DNA of 18,594 nt from Betaproteobacteria bacterium (lineage in GTDB: Bacteria > Pseudomonadota > Gammaproteobacteria > Burkholderiales > Burkholderiaceae_C): assembly GCA_009922295.1 (NCBI GenBank), contig RFWA01000013.1, forward strand, positions 1 to 18,594. The letters are read 5' to 3'. Of this stretch, positions 6,087-13,992 are shown one piece after another. Both the position numbers and the translations under genes were made by a program. Each line of letters opens with the position of its first letter. Position 1 is the first letter of the stretch. The notes beneath the pieces were generated by a model. It was given only the letters and a program-made list of their open reading frames with translations, did not search any database and was not told where the DNA came from.

Positions 6087-8012
6087 TCAGACAACCGACT
6101 TGTTGGCAAGATCACCTGCGATGATTTGTACGAATGCATCGAGGGACATGACACCGAGGTCTTGACCTCCCCGGACGCGCACTGCGACGGTACCTGCTGC
6201 CTTCTCTTTGTCACCAACGACCAGAATGTAAGGCAGCTTTTGCATCGAATGCTCACGTATTTTATACGTAATCTTTTCGTTGCGAAAATCAGTGATCACC
6301 CTAAGCTCTTGATTTGGCAACGAATTTTTCAGTTTTTCAGCAATTTCACGACAATAATCAATCTGAGCGTCAGTGATATTTAGAACGGCGACCTGCACCG
6401 GCGCCAGCCAAGTGGGCAATGCACCGGCACTTTCCTCGATCAATATCCCGATAAATCGTTCCAGACTGCCGACGATGGCCCGGTGCAGCATGACCGGCCG
6501 GTGACGCGCACCGTCCTCCCCGACGTAATCCGCGTCCAGCCGCTCGGGCATGGAAAAATCAACCTGCATGGTGCCGCACTGCCACTGCCGGCCAATCGCA
6601 TCCTTGAGGGTATATTCGATTTTAGGACCGTAAAACGCCCCCTCGCCGGGAGAGATTTCAAACTCGCAACCCGAAGCACGCAGGCTTTCCACCAGGGCGT
6701 TCTCGGCCTTGTCCCAGATGTCGTCTGAGCCGATGCGCTGCGCAGGCCGGGTGGCGATTTTGTAGATGATGCGTTTGAAGCCGAAATCGCGGTACACCTT
6801 CTGCAGCAAGCTGGTGTAAGCAACGCACTCGCCCAAAATCTGATCTTCGGTGCAAAAAATATGACCGTCATCTTGGGTGAACCCGCGTACGCGCATGATG
6901 CCGTGCAAGCCACCTGAGGGCTCGTTGCGGTGGCACTGGCCGAACTCTCCGTACCGCAAAGGCAAGTCGCGGTAGCTTTTGATTCCCTGCTTGTAAATCA
7001 GGATGTGCCCGGGACAGTTCATCGGCTTGAGCGCATAGTCACGCTTTTCCGACTCGGTGGTGAACATGTTTTCGCGGTACTTGTCCCAATGGCCGGTTTT
7101 TTCCCACAGGGTCTTGTCAATGATCTGCGGGCCCTTGACCTCCAGGTAGCCATTGTCACGGTAGACCCGGCGCATGTACTGCTCCACACCCTGCCAAAGC
7201 GTCCAGCCCTTGGGGTGCCAAAACACCAGGCCGGGGGCGTGGTCGTCGATGTGAAACAAATCGAGTTCACGGCCAAGTTTGCGGTGGTCGCGCTTCTCCG
7301 CCTCTTCCAGCATGGTCAGGTGTTGTTGCAGTTCGTCCTTGGTGCCCCAGGCAGTGCCATAGATGCGCTGCAACATCTCGTTGCGGTGGTCGCCACGCCA
7401 ATAGGCGCCTGCCAGCTTCATCAGCTTGAAATGCCGTAGCTTGCCCGTACTGGGCACGTGAGGACCGCGGCACAGGTCTTCAAATTGGCCCTCGCGGTAG
7501 AGGGAGACGTCCTCATTGGCCGGAATACTGGCGATGATTTCTGCCTTGTAGTGCTCGCCCATTTCACGAAAATGCGACACGGCCTGATCACGCGGCAGTA
7601 CGCGGCGGGTGATGGCTTCATCCCGGGCGGCGAGTTCGCCCATTTTCTTTTCAATGGTCTGCAGATCTTCAGGGGTGAACGGCCGTTTGTAGGAAAAATC
7701 GTAAAAGAAACCGTGCTCGATCACCGGGCCGATGGTGACCTGTGCCTCCGGGAAAAGGCTCTTGACGGCGTAGGCTAGCAGATGGGCGGTCGAATGGCGA
7801 ATCACCTCCAGGCCATCGGCATCCTTGGCGGTGATGATGGCCAGCGCGCTGTCGGTTGCCATCGTGAAACTGGTATCTACCAGCTTGCCGTCCACCCGGC
7901 CGGCCAGGGCCGCCTTGGCCAAACCAGCACCGATGGACGCCGCAACCTCAGCCACGGTGACGGGGGCGGGGAACTCGCGTCGCGAGCCGTCGGGGAGCGT
8001 GATGTTGATCAT
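6087..8012 (-). CDS. thrS: Threonyl-tRNA synthetase
   Basis: A cytosolic class II enzyme that charges tRNA-Thr and edits Ser-tRNA-Thr. The 641-residue product shows the usual domains: TGS (about residues 1-61, MINITLPDGSRREF); the editing domain with RHSTAHLLAYAV and CRGPHVPSTG; the zinc-dependent catalytic core with MNCPGH (around 335), FGQCHRNEPSG (motif 2) and MLHRAIVGSLERF (motif 3, with the third zinc ligand histidine); and a C-terminal anticodon-binding domain ending DLANKSVV. No good Shine-Dalgarno precedes ATG 8012, but the sequence begins as in E. coli (ITLPDGS). A terminator-like hairpin lies 27 bases upstream, hinting at leader control. infC follows after 89 bases. Confidence 0.98.
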   Translation of the reverse strand: MINITLPDGSRREFPAPVTVAEVAASIGAGLAKAALAGRVDGKLVDTSFTMATDSALAIITAKDADGLEVIRHSTAHLLAYAVKSLFPEAQVTIGPVIEHGFFYDFSYKRPFTPEDLQTIEKKMGELAARDEAITRRVLPRDQAVSHFREMGEHYKAEIIASIPANEDVSLYREGQFEDLCRGPHVPSTGKLRHFKLMKLAGAYWRGDHRNEMLQRIYGTAWGTKDELQQHLTMLEEAEKRDHRKLGRELDLFHIDDHAPGLVFWHPKGWTLWQGVEQYMRRVYRDNGYLEVKGPQIIDKTLWEKTGHWDKYRENMFTTESEKRDYALKPMNCPGHILIYKQGIKSYRDLPLRYGEFGQCHRNEPSGGLHGIMRVRGFTQDDGHIFCTEDQILGECVAYTSLLQKVYRDFGFKRIIYKIATRPAQRIGSDDIWDKAENALVESLRASGCEFEISPGEGAFYGPKIEYTLKDAIGRQWQCGTMQVDFSMPERLDADYVGEDGARHRPVMLHRAIVGSLERFIGILIEESAGALPTWLAPVQVAVLNITDAQIDYCREIAEKLKNSLPNQELRVITDFRNEKITYKIREHSMQKLPYILVVGDKEKAAGTVAVRVRGGQDLGVMSLDAFVQIIAGDLANKSVV

Positions 8013-8039
8013 GGAATATGAAGTGGATCGGTAGGGGAC

Positions 8040-8067
8040 AAAAAAGCGCGGTACCGTCCGCGCTTTT
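8040..8067 (-). terminator. Terminator-like hairpin in the thrS leader (attenuator candidate)
   Basis: AAAAGCGCGG (8042-8051) pairs perfectly with CCGCGCTTTT (8058-8067): a 10-bp stem with a 6-base loop (ACGGTA on the minus strand), followed by six Ts in the direction of transcription, ending 27 bases before the thrS ATG. aceA already has its own terminator at 8232-8262, so this second one probably acts on transcripts heading into thrS. Confidence 0.72.
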
Positions 8068-8229
8068 CACTATGAGTTTGGTAGCGGGTAGCCCATATGG
8101 CACGAGGGCTAAGGCCTTATTAGCCTATGACAGAGGGCGGCTTAGTTCGCGGTGTCATAACCAGGGTGCCTTTCTCGCTCTTGTGCCTGAATAGACCATT
8201 ATTTTAACCCCAGTCACCGCGGGGCGGAC
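8068..8229 (-). promoter_or_regulatory. thrS leader region with competing stems
   Basis: This non-coding stretch between two terminators must carry the thrS promoter. A TAAAAT -10-like hexamer lies at 8201-8206 on the minus strand without a convincing -35. Downstream of it, GGGCTAA (8106-8112) can pair either with TTAGCC (8120-8125) or with TAGCCC (8089-8094), two exclusive choices, and TATGACA/TGTCATA (8126-8132/8153-8159) forms a 7-bp stem. A 12-codon ORF (8158-8120, MTPRTKPPSVIG) with two Thr codons overlaps these stems but has no visible ribosome binding site. Confidence 0.4.
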
Positions 8230-8231
8230 AC

Positions 8232-8262
8232 AAAAAAGCCGGGCCTTGTCAGTGGCCCGGCT
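8232..8262 (-). terminator. Intrinsic terminator of aceA
   Basis: AGCCGGGCC (8237-8245) and GGCCCGGCT (8254-8262) form a perfect 9-bp GC-rich stem with an 8-base loop, followed on the minus strand by six Ts (8237-8232). It begins about 20 bases after the aceA stop codon. Confidence 0.9.
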
Positions 8263-8281
8263 GGTCAGGGGCGACGCCGAA

Positions 8282-9601
8282 TCAATGGAACTGTTCTTCT
8301 TCGGTGGAGCCGGTCAGGGCTGTCACGCTGGACTTGCCGCCCTGGATTACCGTGGTGACCTCATCAAAATAACCAGTGCCGACCTCCTGCTGGTGCGACA
8401 CGAAGGTGTAGCCGCGATCGCGCGCCGCGAATTCGGGCTCCTGAACCTTCTCCACATAGGCAGACATGCCGCGCTTGACGTAGTCCTGCGCCAAGTCAAA
8501 CATGTTGTACCACATGGAGTGAATACCAGCCAGGGTGATGAACTGATATTTGTAACCCATGGCGCCTAGCTCACGCTGGAACTTGGCGATGGTGGCGTCA
8601 TCCAGGTTTTTCTTCCAGTTGAAAGACGGCGAACAGTTGTAAGCCAGCATCTTGCCGGGGTGCTTGGCGTGCACAGCGTCGGCAAATTTCTTGGCAAACT
8701 CGAGGTCGGGTGTGCCAGTTTCGCACCACACCAGGTCAGCGTACTCGGCATAGGCGACGGCGCGCGAAATCGCCTGGTCCATGCCTTTACGGGTCTTGTA
8801 AAAGCCCTCGGCCGTACGCTCGCCGGTCAGGAAAGGCTTGTCGTTGTCGTCGTAGTCGCTGGTCAGCAGGTCAGCCGCCTCGGCGTCGGTACGGGCAATC
8901 ACCAACACGGGCACACCGCACACATCGGCGGCCATACGTGCGGCGATCAACTTTTGGCAGGCTTCTGCGGTGGGCACCAGCACCTTGCCGCCCATGTGAC
9001 CGCACTTCTTGACTGACGCCAGCTGATCTTCCCAGTGCACACCAGCCGCGCCGGCCTTGATCATGGCCTTCATCAGTTCAAACGCGTTGAGCACACCGCC
9101 AAAACCAGCTTCGGCGTCGGCCACGATGGGCGCGAAATTGTCGATGTAGCCCTTGTCGCCAGCGTCTATACCTTTGGAATGCTGGATCTCATCGGCACGC
9201 CGGAAAGTGTTGTTAATGCGCTCGACAACGATCGGCACCGAATCCACCGGGTACAGCGACTGGTCCGGGTACATCGACGCATAAGAGTTGTTGTCGGCCG
9301 CCACCTGCCAACCGGACAAGTAAATCGCCTTGACGCCAGCCTTCACCTGCTGCATCGCCTGACCGCCGGTCAACGCGCCTAGGCAATTGACATAGGGTTC
9401 AGTAGCCAGAAGGTCCCAGAGTTTTTCTGCGCCGCGTCGTGCCAATGTGTGCTCGATGGGAAACGATCCACGCAAACGCACGACATCGGCGGCGCTGTAA
9501 CCGCGTTTGATGCCCTTCCAGCGCGGGTTGGTGGCCCAGTCTTTTTCCAGTGCCGAAATTTGCTGTTCTCGGCTCAATTGTTCGGTAAGGGCTTGGGGCA
9601 T
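8282..9601 (-). CDS. aceA: Isocitrate lyase
   Basis: It cleaves isocitrate to glyoxylate and succinate, the first step of the glyoxylate bypass needed for growth on acetate, fatty acids and other C2 sources. The 439-residue product carries the signature KKCGHMGGK at residues 198-206 with catalytic Cys200, the metal and substrate region YPDQSLYPVDSVP, and DAEAGFGG; its length matches the E. coli enzyme (434). AAGGAG lies 7 bases before ATG 9601. The gene stands alone between its own promoter region and a strong terminator, with no aceB or aceK beside it in this window. Two palindromes at 9674-9722, placed at and just after the predicted transcript start, suggest repression. Confidence 0.98.
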   Translation of the reverse strand: MPQALTEQLSREQQISALEKDWATNPRWKGIKRGYSAADVVRLRGSFPIEHTLARRGAEKLWDLLATEPYVNCLGALTGGQAMQQVKAGVKAIYLSGWQVAADNNSYASMYPDQSLYPVDSVPIVVERINNTFRRADEIQHSKGIDAGDKGYIDNFAPIVADAEAGFGGVLNAFELMKAMIKAGAAGVHWEDQLASVKKCGHMGGKVLVPTAEACQKLIAARMAADVCGVPVLVIARTDAEAADLLTSDYDDNDKPFLTGERTAEGFYKTRKGMDQAISRAVAYAEYADLVWCETGTPDLEFAKKFADAVHAKHPGKMLAYNCSPSFNWKKNLDDATIAKFQRELGAMGYKYQFITLAGIHSMWYNMFDLAQDYVKRGMSAYVEKVQEPEFAARDRGYTFVSHQQEVGTGYFDEVTTVIQGGKSSVTALTGSTEEEQFH

Positions 9602-9673
9602 GTGATCACTCCTTGGTTAATAAAACGATGGCATTGACTCGCTCTCAAGTTCAGTGCCGATGGATTTATTTTA

Positions 9674-9689
9674 AGTCTTGTAGAAGACT
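9674..9689. promoter_or_regulatory. Palindromic operator candidate 1 upstream of aceA
   Basis: AGTCTT-GTAG-AAGACT: perfect 6-base arms around a 4-base spacer. It shares the GTCTT-NTAG-AAGAC core with the site at 9701-9722, with centres 30 bp apart (about three helical turns). It lies roughly 30 bases downstream of the predicted aceA transcript start, a position usual for a repressor. The regulator is not identifiable from this window. Confidence 0.6.
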
Positions 9690-9700
9690 GGAGTTAAATC

Positions 9701-9722
9701 TTATGTCTTATAGAAGACATAA
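9701..9722. promoter_or_regulatory. Palindromic operator candidate 2 upstream of aceA
   Basis: TTATGTCTT-ATAG-AAGACATAA: perfect 9-base arms around a 4-base spacer. This is the longer of two matching palindromes, and it directly abuts the -10 element at 9723-9728, so a bound protein would cover the transcript start. Confidence 0.68.
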
Positions 9723-9752
9723 ATTTTATCATTTATAATCAATGGCCTACAA
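9723..9752 (-). promoter_or_regulatory. aceA: Predicted aceA promoter
   Basis: On the minus strand a -35-like TTGTAG (9752-9747) is separated by 18 bp from a -10-like TAAAAT (9728-9723) within an AT-rich stretch. This would start transcription near 9716, inside operator candidate 2, leaving a leader of about 115 bases before aceA. Hexamers are imperfect; an additional activator or sigma54 control is not excluded. Confidence 0.4.
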
Positions 9753-9832
9753 CACATTTTTTTCAATGTGAAATAATATTTTCCACTATGAGAAAATTTG
9801 CGGCGATGCAGCATTCGAATATTTCATATTGT

Positions 9833-9862
9833 AAAAATAGATCCCAGGGGAATACCCTCCCC
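9833..9862 (-). terminator. Weak terminator candidate after the glnT-like gene
   Basis: On the minus strand GGGGA-GGGTAT-TCCCC (9862-9847) forms a short 5-bp stem, and a run of five Ts (9837-9833) follows 9 bases later. The stem is short and the T run is distant, so termination would be inefficient. The rest of the 9602-9886 gap is AT-rich and holds the aceA control elements; no further gene is seen in it. Confidence 0.25.
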
Positions 9863-9886
9863 GCCTTCAACTGACTTCAACAGGCA

Positions 9887-11215
9887 TCAGAAGGCATCGG
9901 CGTAGCGCCGCAACTCCCACGGCGAGATGGTTTGGCTGTAGTCGTCCCACTCCCGCTGCTTGATGCGGATAAATTCAGCACAAAACGCCTGTCCAACCGC
10001 GGACACTAGGGAACGGTCCGCAGCCAGCGCCTGCAGGGCTGCTTGTAAATCGCGCGGCAGGCGAGCAGGCATGCGCTGCCCGGTTGCTTGGTGTTGATAC
10101 AGGTCGACCGTACAGGCGGGCGGACAATCCATGGCTTGCTCAACGCCATTCAGACCGGCCGCCAGCGTGGCGGCAATCGCCGCATAGACGTTGCACGAGG
10201 GGTCAGGCAAACGCCATTCCAGCCGCCCATCTACCGCGCGCACCAGACAGGTGCGATTGTTGTCACCGTAGCTTTTCCAGACAGGCGACCAGGTGGTGCC
10301 AGAGGCGCTTTCACTGCTGGCAAGCCGCTTGTAGCTGTTCACTGTCGGTGCGCACAAGGCACTGAGGCCATCAGCATGGTGCAATAGCCCAGCAACAAAA
10401 CGATAGCCATCCTGGCTAAGCAACAGGGGATCCGCGCGATCCGAAAACACCGCCCTACCCTCTTCATCCGTGATGCTGAGGTGAAAGTGCAGGCCGCTGC
10501 CAGGCGCATTTGCAAAGGGCTTGGGCATGCAACTGAACACCATGCCGTGCTGCTCTGCCACCGCGTGGGCCGCCATCTTGAACAAGATGAAACGATCAGC
10601 CGCAGCCAGCGCCTCGTCAAAACGGTAGTTGATTTCGTATTGGCAACAAGCGTCTTCATGGTCAATCTGCTGCAAATCAAAACCCAGCGCTGTGAGGTTC
10701 TGGCGCATATCCTCTAGAAAATCACGGTTGCGGTGGATCGCCTTCCAGTCGTAGGACGGCTTGTCGAGTTGGTCGCTAGGGTCGGCCGGTTGCCAACCAC
10801 CGCTGCCAGTTGGCTTTAGCAGAAAAAATTCTGGCTCGATGCCCACCCACAGTGTCCAGCCGCGCCGTTGCAGGCGTTGTAACTGAGCCTTCAGCAATTG
10901 GCGGGAACAGGTGTCAAGCGCCTCGCCGCCAGCGAAACCATCACAGACCGCGTGGGCCACGCCTGGCATGAACGGCAGCGGCCGCAAAGACTCGATCTGA
11001 ACCCGGCCGTAATATTCGCTGCGCAGACCGAAACGACCTAAGCCGGTTCCCCAAATGCTGGGCCCGGCAAAGCCGGCGCCTGTGTCAACCCACTCTTGGA
11101 GCTTGACCAATGGCACCAGCTTGCCTTTGGCCACCCCATGCAGGTCGACAAATTGGGCCAGCACACTGTGAATGCCCTGGGCTGACAGCGCCTCCACGGC
11201 GGCGTGGACGCTCAT
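9887..11215 (-). CDS. Glutamine synthetase-family ligase, type III/GlnT-like
   Basis: A cytosolic ATP-dependent ligase that joins glutamate to ammonia or an amine. The 442-residue product has the fold's conserved metal and substrate motifs: GIEPEFFL (Glu127, Glu129), DHEDACCQYEINYRF (Glu194), NAPGSGLHFHLS (His243, His245), NSYKRL, and LEWRLPDPSCNVYAA in place of the common RLPDxxxNPYxA. The C-terminal IKQREWDDY...SPWE.RRY is typical of the 'type III glutamate-ammonia ligase' (GlnT) group rather than housekeeping GlnA, and there is no adenylylation-site region. It starts 8 bases after the gabT-like stop, with a poor ribosome binding site, so translation is probably coupled. Beside putrescine transport and GABA catabolism genes it may be a gamma-glutamyl-polyamine (PuuA/SpuI-like) synthetase; that substrate is inference. 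Confidence 0.88.
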   Translation of the reverse strand: MSVHAAVEALSAQGIHSVLAQFVDLHGVAKGKLVPLVKLQEWVDTGAGFAGPSIWGTGLGRFGLRSEYYGRVQIESLRPLPFMPGVAHAVCDGFAGGEALDTCSRQLLKAQLQRLQRRGWTLWVGIEPEFFLLKPTGSGGWQPADPSDQLDKPSYDWKAIHRNRDFLEDMRQNLTALGFDLQQIDHEDACCQYEINYRFDEALAAADRFILFKMAAHAVAEQHGMVFSCMPKPFANAPGSGLHFHLSITDEEGRAVFSDRADPLLLSQDGYRFVAGLLHHADGLSALCAPTVNSYKRLASSESASGTTWSPVWKSYGDNNRTCLVRAVDGRLEWRLPDPSCNVYAAIAATLAAGLNGVEQAMDCPPACTVDLYQHQATGQRMPARLPRDLQAALQALAADRSLVSAVGQAFCAEFIRIKQREWDDYSQTISPWELRRYADAF

Positions 11216-11223
11216 ACGCGGGC

Positions 11224-12513
11224 TCAGGCGCTAATCACGTCGTCAAGAATGACCAGTGCCTCCTCAAAGACCGCGTCTTCGATGGTGAGCGGGAATAGGA
11301 AGCGCAGCACATTCCCGTCAACCCCACAGGTCAACAACAGCAAGCCCTTTTTAAGGGCCGCTTGCTGAATTTGTTTGGTGCGATCGGCATCGGGCGCACC
11401 GGTTTGGGCGTCCACGAATTCGCAGGCAATCATGGCGCCCAGGCCGCGCACGTCGCCCATGGTCTTGTTGGTCACCTGTAACTTCTGCAGACGGCTTAGC
11501 AGGCGTGCTCCCAAAACGTTGGCCCGTTCCGGCAAGCGTTCATCACGCATGATGTCCAGCACGGCATGGGAGGCGGCAATCGCCAGCGGGTTTCCGGCGT
11601 AGGTGCCGCCCAAGCCGCCGGGGGCCGGTGCGTCCATGATCGCGGTACGACCAACCACGGCCGACAGCGTGGTGCCGCCCGCCATGCTCTTGGCCATGGT
11701 CATGAGGTCGGGCGAAACACCAAAATGCTCCATCGCAAACATCTTGCCGGTCCGGGCAAAGCCGGTCTGCACCTCGTCGGCGATCAGCAGAATGCCGTGC
11801 TCGTCGCACAACTCGCGCAGCCATGCCACAGCTGCCTTCTGAATCACATTGAAACCGCCCTCGCCCTGAACCGGCTCAAACACAATGGCGGCCACGCGGG
11901 TGGGTTCAATGTCACTCTTGAACAGGTGGGCCATAGCACGCTTGGTCTCATCCAAAGACGCGCAATGGCAGGGGAAAGGCAGGTGGTAAATCTCGGGCGG
12001 AAACGGACCGAAGCCGGCCTTGTAGGGCTGCACCTTGCCAGTCAGCGACACAGCAAACAGGCTACGCCCATGGAAAGCGCCGCCAAATGCAATCACGCCG
12101 CCCCGACCAGTGGCCGAACGGGCGATCTTGATGGCGTTTTCGATGGCCTCAGCGCCGGTCGAAAAGAAGGCTGCCTTTTTGGGTCCATCTATCGGCGTGA
12201 TGTCCACAATGCGCTCGGCCAGCGCCACATACTCCGCATAGGGCACGACCTGGTAACAGGTATGGGTGAAGCGCTGCAATTGCGCCGCAATGGCGGCCTG
12301 GATTCTGGGGTGGCAGTGTCCGGTGTTCAAGACCGCGATACCACCGCCGAAATCGATAAAGCGGCGGCCCTCGATATCCCAGAACTCAGCGTTTTTGGCG
12401 TGATCAATGAAGAAGTCGGCCATGACGGCGACACCACGTGGCGTAACCGCCAGGCGGCGCTGGTGCCAGTCGGCGTTGGACGGGGTGTTTTCTGGTTTCA
12501 AGATGGCGTTCAT
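11224..12513 (-). CDS. gabT: 4-aminobutyrate aminotransferase (GabT-like)
   Basis: A PLP-dependent class III aminotransferase that turns GABA and 2-oxoglutarate into succinate semialdehyde and glutamate. The 429-residue product resembles E. coli GabT along its whole length: RRxxAVTPRGV, GGIAVLNTGHCHP, FSTGAEAIENAIKIAR (PLP phosphate), AFHGR (PLP stacking region), EPVQGEGGF, IADEVQTGFARTG with Asp246, and the PLP lysine in MAKSMAGG (Lys275), then GGLGGTYAGNP. GGAG lies 8 bases before ATG 12513. It follows an aldehyde dehydrogenase remnant and precedes the glutamine-synthetase-like gene by 8 bases, which fits the last steps of putrescine breakdown. 5-aminovalerate could also be a substrate. Confidence 0.92.
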   Translation of the reverse strand: MNAILKPENTPSNADWHQRRLAVTPRGVAVMADFFIDHAKNAEFWDIEGRRFIDFGGGIAVLNTGHCHPRIQAAIAAQLQRFTHTCYQVVPYAEYVALAERIVDITPIDGPKKAAFFSTGAEAIENAIKIARSATGRGGVIAFGGAFHGRSLFAVSLTGKVQPYKAGFGPFPPEIYHLPFPCHCASLDETKRAMAHLFKSDIEPTRVAAIVFEPVQGEGGFNVIQKAAVAWLRELCDEHGILLIADEVQTGFARTGKMFAMEHFGVSPDLMTMAKSMAGGTTLSAVVGRTAIMDAPAPGGLGGTYAGNPLAIAASHAVLDIMRDERLPERANVLGARLLSRLQKLQVTNKTMGDVRGLGAMIACEFVDAQTGAPDADRTKQIQQAALKKGLLLLTCGVDGNVLRFLFPLTIEDAVFEEALVILDDVISA

Positions 12514-12538
12514 GTCATGGTCTCCAAGAGGCAGGCAG

Positions 12539-12679
12539 TCAATAAGTTACCACCAGATTGCAGAAGCTGATCCGGTTGGTATGCCGCTCCGTGTAGGCGG
12601 CGAAAACAGGCGGCGCATTGTCGCAATCGACACCGCTTTGCTTAAACCCGCCAAATGTGGCCCTGGCCGCCCGGATCCG
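12539..12679 (-). pseudogene. 3' remnant of an aldehyde dehydrogenase gene (PuuC/KauB-like)
   Basis: In the 176-base gap between the porin-like gene and gabT, one frame ends at TGA 12539-12541 and reads ARATFGGFKQSG followed by VDCDNAPPVFAAYTE and RHTNRISF. FGGFKQSG (12632-12655) is the C-terminal hallmark of aldehyde dehydrogenases. The residues after it align without gaps to the PuuC end (SG-NGRD...FTE-LKT-IWIS), sharing D, TE, T and IS at the right spacing. The rest of the gene, including the catalytic Cys and Glu, is absent: upstream lies the intact end of the porin-like gene in another frame. The usual SGxGRD is decayed to SGVDCD. I infer that an operon gene for aminobutyraldehyde or gamma-glutamyl-aminobutyraldehyde oxidation was deleted, leaving its last 45 or so codons. 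Confidence 0.75.
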
Positions 12680-12689
12680 CCAAGCCACG

Positions 12690-13934
12690 TCAGAACGAGA
12701 CCACCAGCGCAGTACCGACAGTGGTGTTGCCTTGCTTGTACTGGCTGTTGCTGTCCAGGAAGTTGTACCCAGTGGAGCGGTCAAGGCGGATCTCGGTCTT
12801 CCACTGTGTATTGGCGTTGACCACAAAATTGACGCCGGCAGTCAGGGCATAGCGATTGGCCCCACGGGTCGCATCGGCGGCCACACCGCTCTCGTCCAAC
12901 TCTGGACCAAACACGGTGGTTGCTTTGGCGTCAGCAGGATTGAAATACATGCCGCCACCATTGGCTCGGTTGTCGATGTAATCGGCGCGTGCAATGGCCT
13001 GCAGGCGAGGCGTCACTTTGTAGCCGACCAGCGCCGACACGCCCCACCACCGTGCATCGGCACCGGTACCGCTTGTCCCCCCTACCAAGCGACCCAGGCT
13101 CAACTGGCCCTGAACGGTCAAGTCGCCCCTGTTGTGGTACGCGTCGACTTCCATCAAATCGACATTGCCGGGGCCATTGTTGGTGCGAACATGTACACCC
13201 GAAAATCCGATGCCGCTGAATTCGCTAGCCGAATAATCCGCGCGATAGGCAAGGCCAGGCAAGCTACGTGTCGCCACGCCATCGACCTGCCCAACCATCC
13301 ACTTGGCCGACCACGGTCCCATGGCGTAGGACAGACCGACGCCCATGTAATTCGTCGCCGCTGAGTGGGTGTAAAGCAGGTTGTTACTGATCAAAGGGTT
13401 GGCATTACCCCAAGACAATTCATAGCCCGAATAATCTGGCGTCAGGCCGGCAATGAGCTTGGTGCTGCCGGAACCAATGGGCACCGACAGGCTGGCCTCT
13501 TGCACGATGCTGGTGCTTGACAGCGGTGTCAACCGCAGCATCCAGCCAATGCCCTCGTCGGGCTCCTTGCTGATTTCAAACATGGCAGCCCCGTTTCCGC
13601 CGTTGCCCCGCGCCTTGTCGAACCCTGTTTTAGCTGATATTTCATCGTTGGAATAGCCGACGTCGAGAACGCCTTTGAATTTCATGCCTTTAAAGCCAGC
13701 CTTGATGGCATCTTCTTCGGTCAGATCAATTTTTTGCACCAGACGGTTGAATTCCTGCGGGTCCACCGCAGCCGGCTTGGCGGCCATGGCCTCAATTTTG
13801 TCGGACAGCATTTTCAGCTGTGCCTTGAGCACTTCCATCTCTTTTTGCAGTTCAGCAGCCGACTGCGCATGAGCGCTGAAGCAGGGCAGCGCTGCAGCCA
13901 TGGCTAGCACAAGAATTTTTTTGTTGAGTTTCAT
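12690..13934 (-). CDS. Outer-membrane porin-like protein with coiled-coil N terminus (possibly DUF3138)
   Basis: A 414-residue exported protein. Residues 1-23 (MKLNKKILVLAMAAALPCFSAHA) form a signal peptide cleaved before QSAAE. A coiled coil (about residues 24-55, ELQKEMEVLKAQLKMLSDKIEA) follows, as in trimeric porins. The rest alternates polar and hydrophobic residues in beta-barrel style (KFKGVLDVGYSNDE, GYKVTPRLQAIARADYID) and ends in phenylalanine (ALVVSF), the signal for outer-membrane insertion. ATG 13934 is chosen because GGAG lies 6 bases upstream and it begins the signal peptide. It follows potI by 58 bases, so it may let polyamines or related amines across the outer membrane; that substrate is inferred only from position. 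The family name DUF3138 is from memory. Confidence 0.85.
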   Translation of the reverse strand: MKLNKKILVLAMAAALPCFSAHAQSAAELQKEMEVLKAQLKMLSDKIEAMAAKPAAVDPQEFNRLVQKIDLTEEDAIKAGFKGMKFKGVLDVGYSNDEISAKTGFDKARGNGGNGAAMFEISKEPDEGIGWMLRLTPLSSTSIVQEASLSVPIGSGSTKLIAGLTPDYSGYELSWGNANPLISNNLLYTHSAATNYMGVGLSYAMGPWSAKWMVGQVDGVATRSLPGLAYRADYSASEFSGIGFSGVHVRTNNGPGNVDLMEVDAYHNRGDLTVQGQLSLGRLVGGTSGTGADARWWGVSALVGYKVTPRLQAIARADYIDNRANGGGMYFNPADAKATTVFGPELDESGVAADATRGANRYALTAGVNFVVNANTQWKTEIRLDRSTGYNFLDSNSQYKQGNTTVGTALVVSF

Positions 13935-13992
13935 CAGGTTCTCCGATTCAGTTAAATCATGCAAGACAAGTTATCGATTGGCAGCTGGACAG

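Noticed and set aside
11566..12570. 334-codon plus-strand open frame opposite gabT
   Set aside because: Low-complexity composition with no domain; antisense to a well-conserved aminotransferase.
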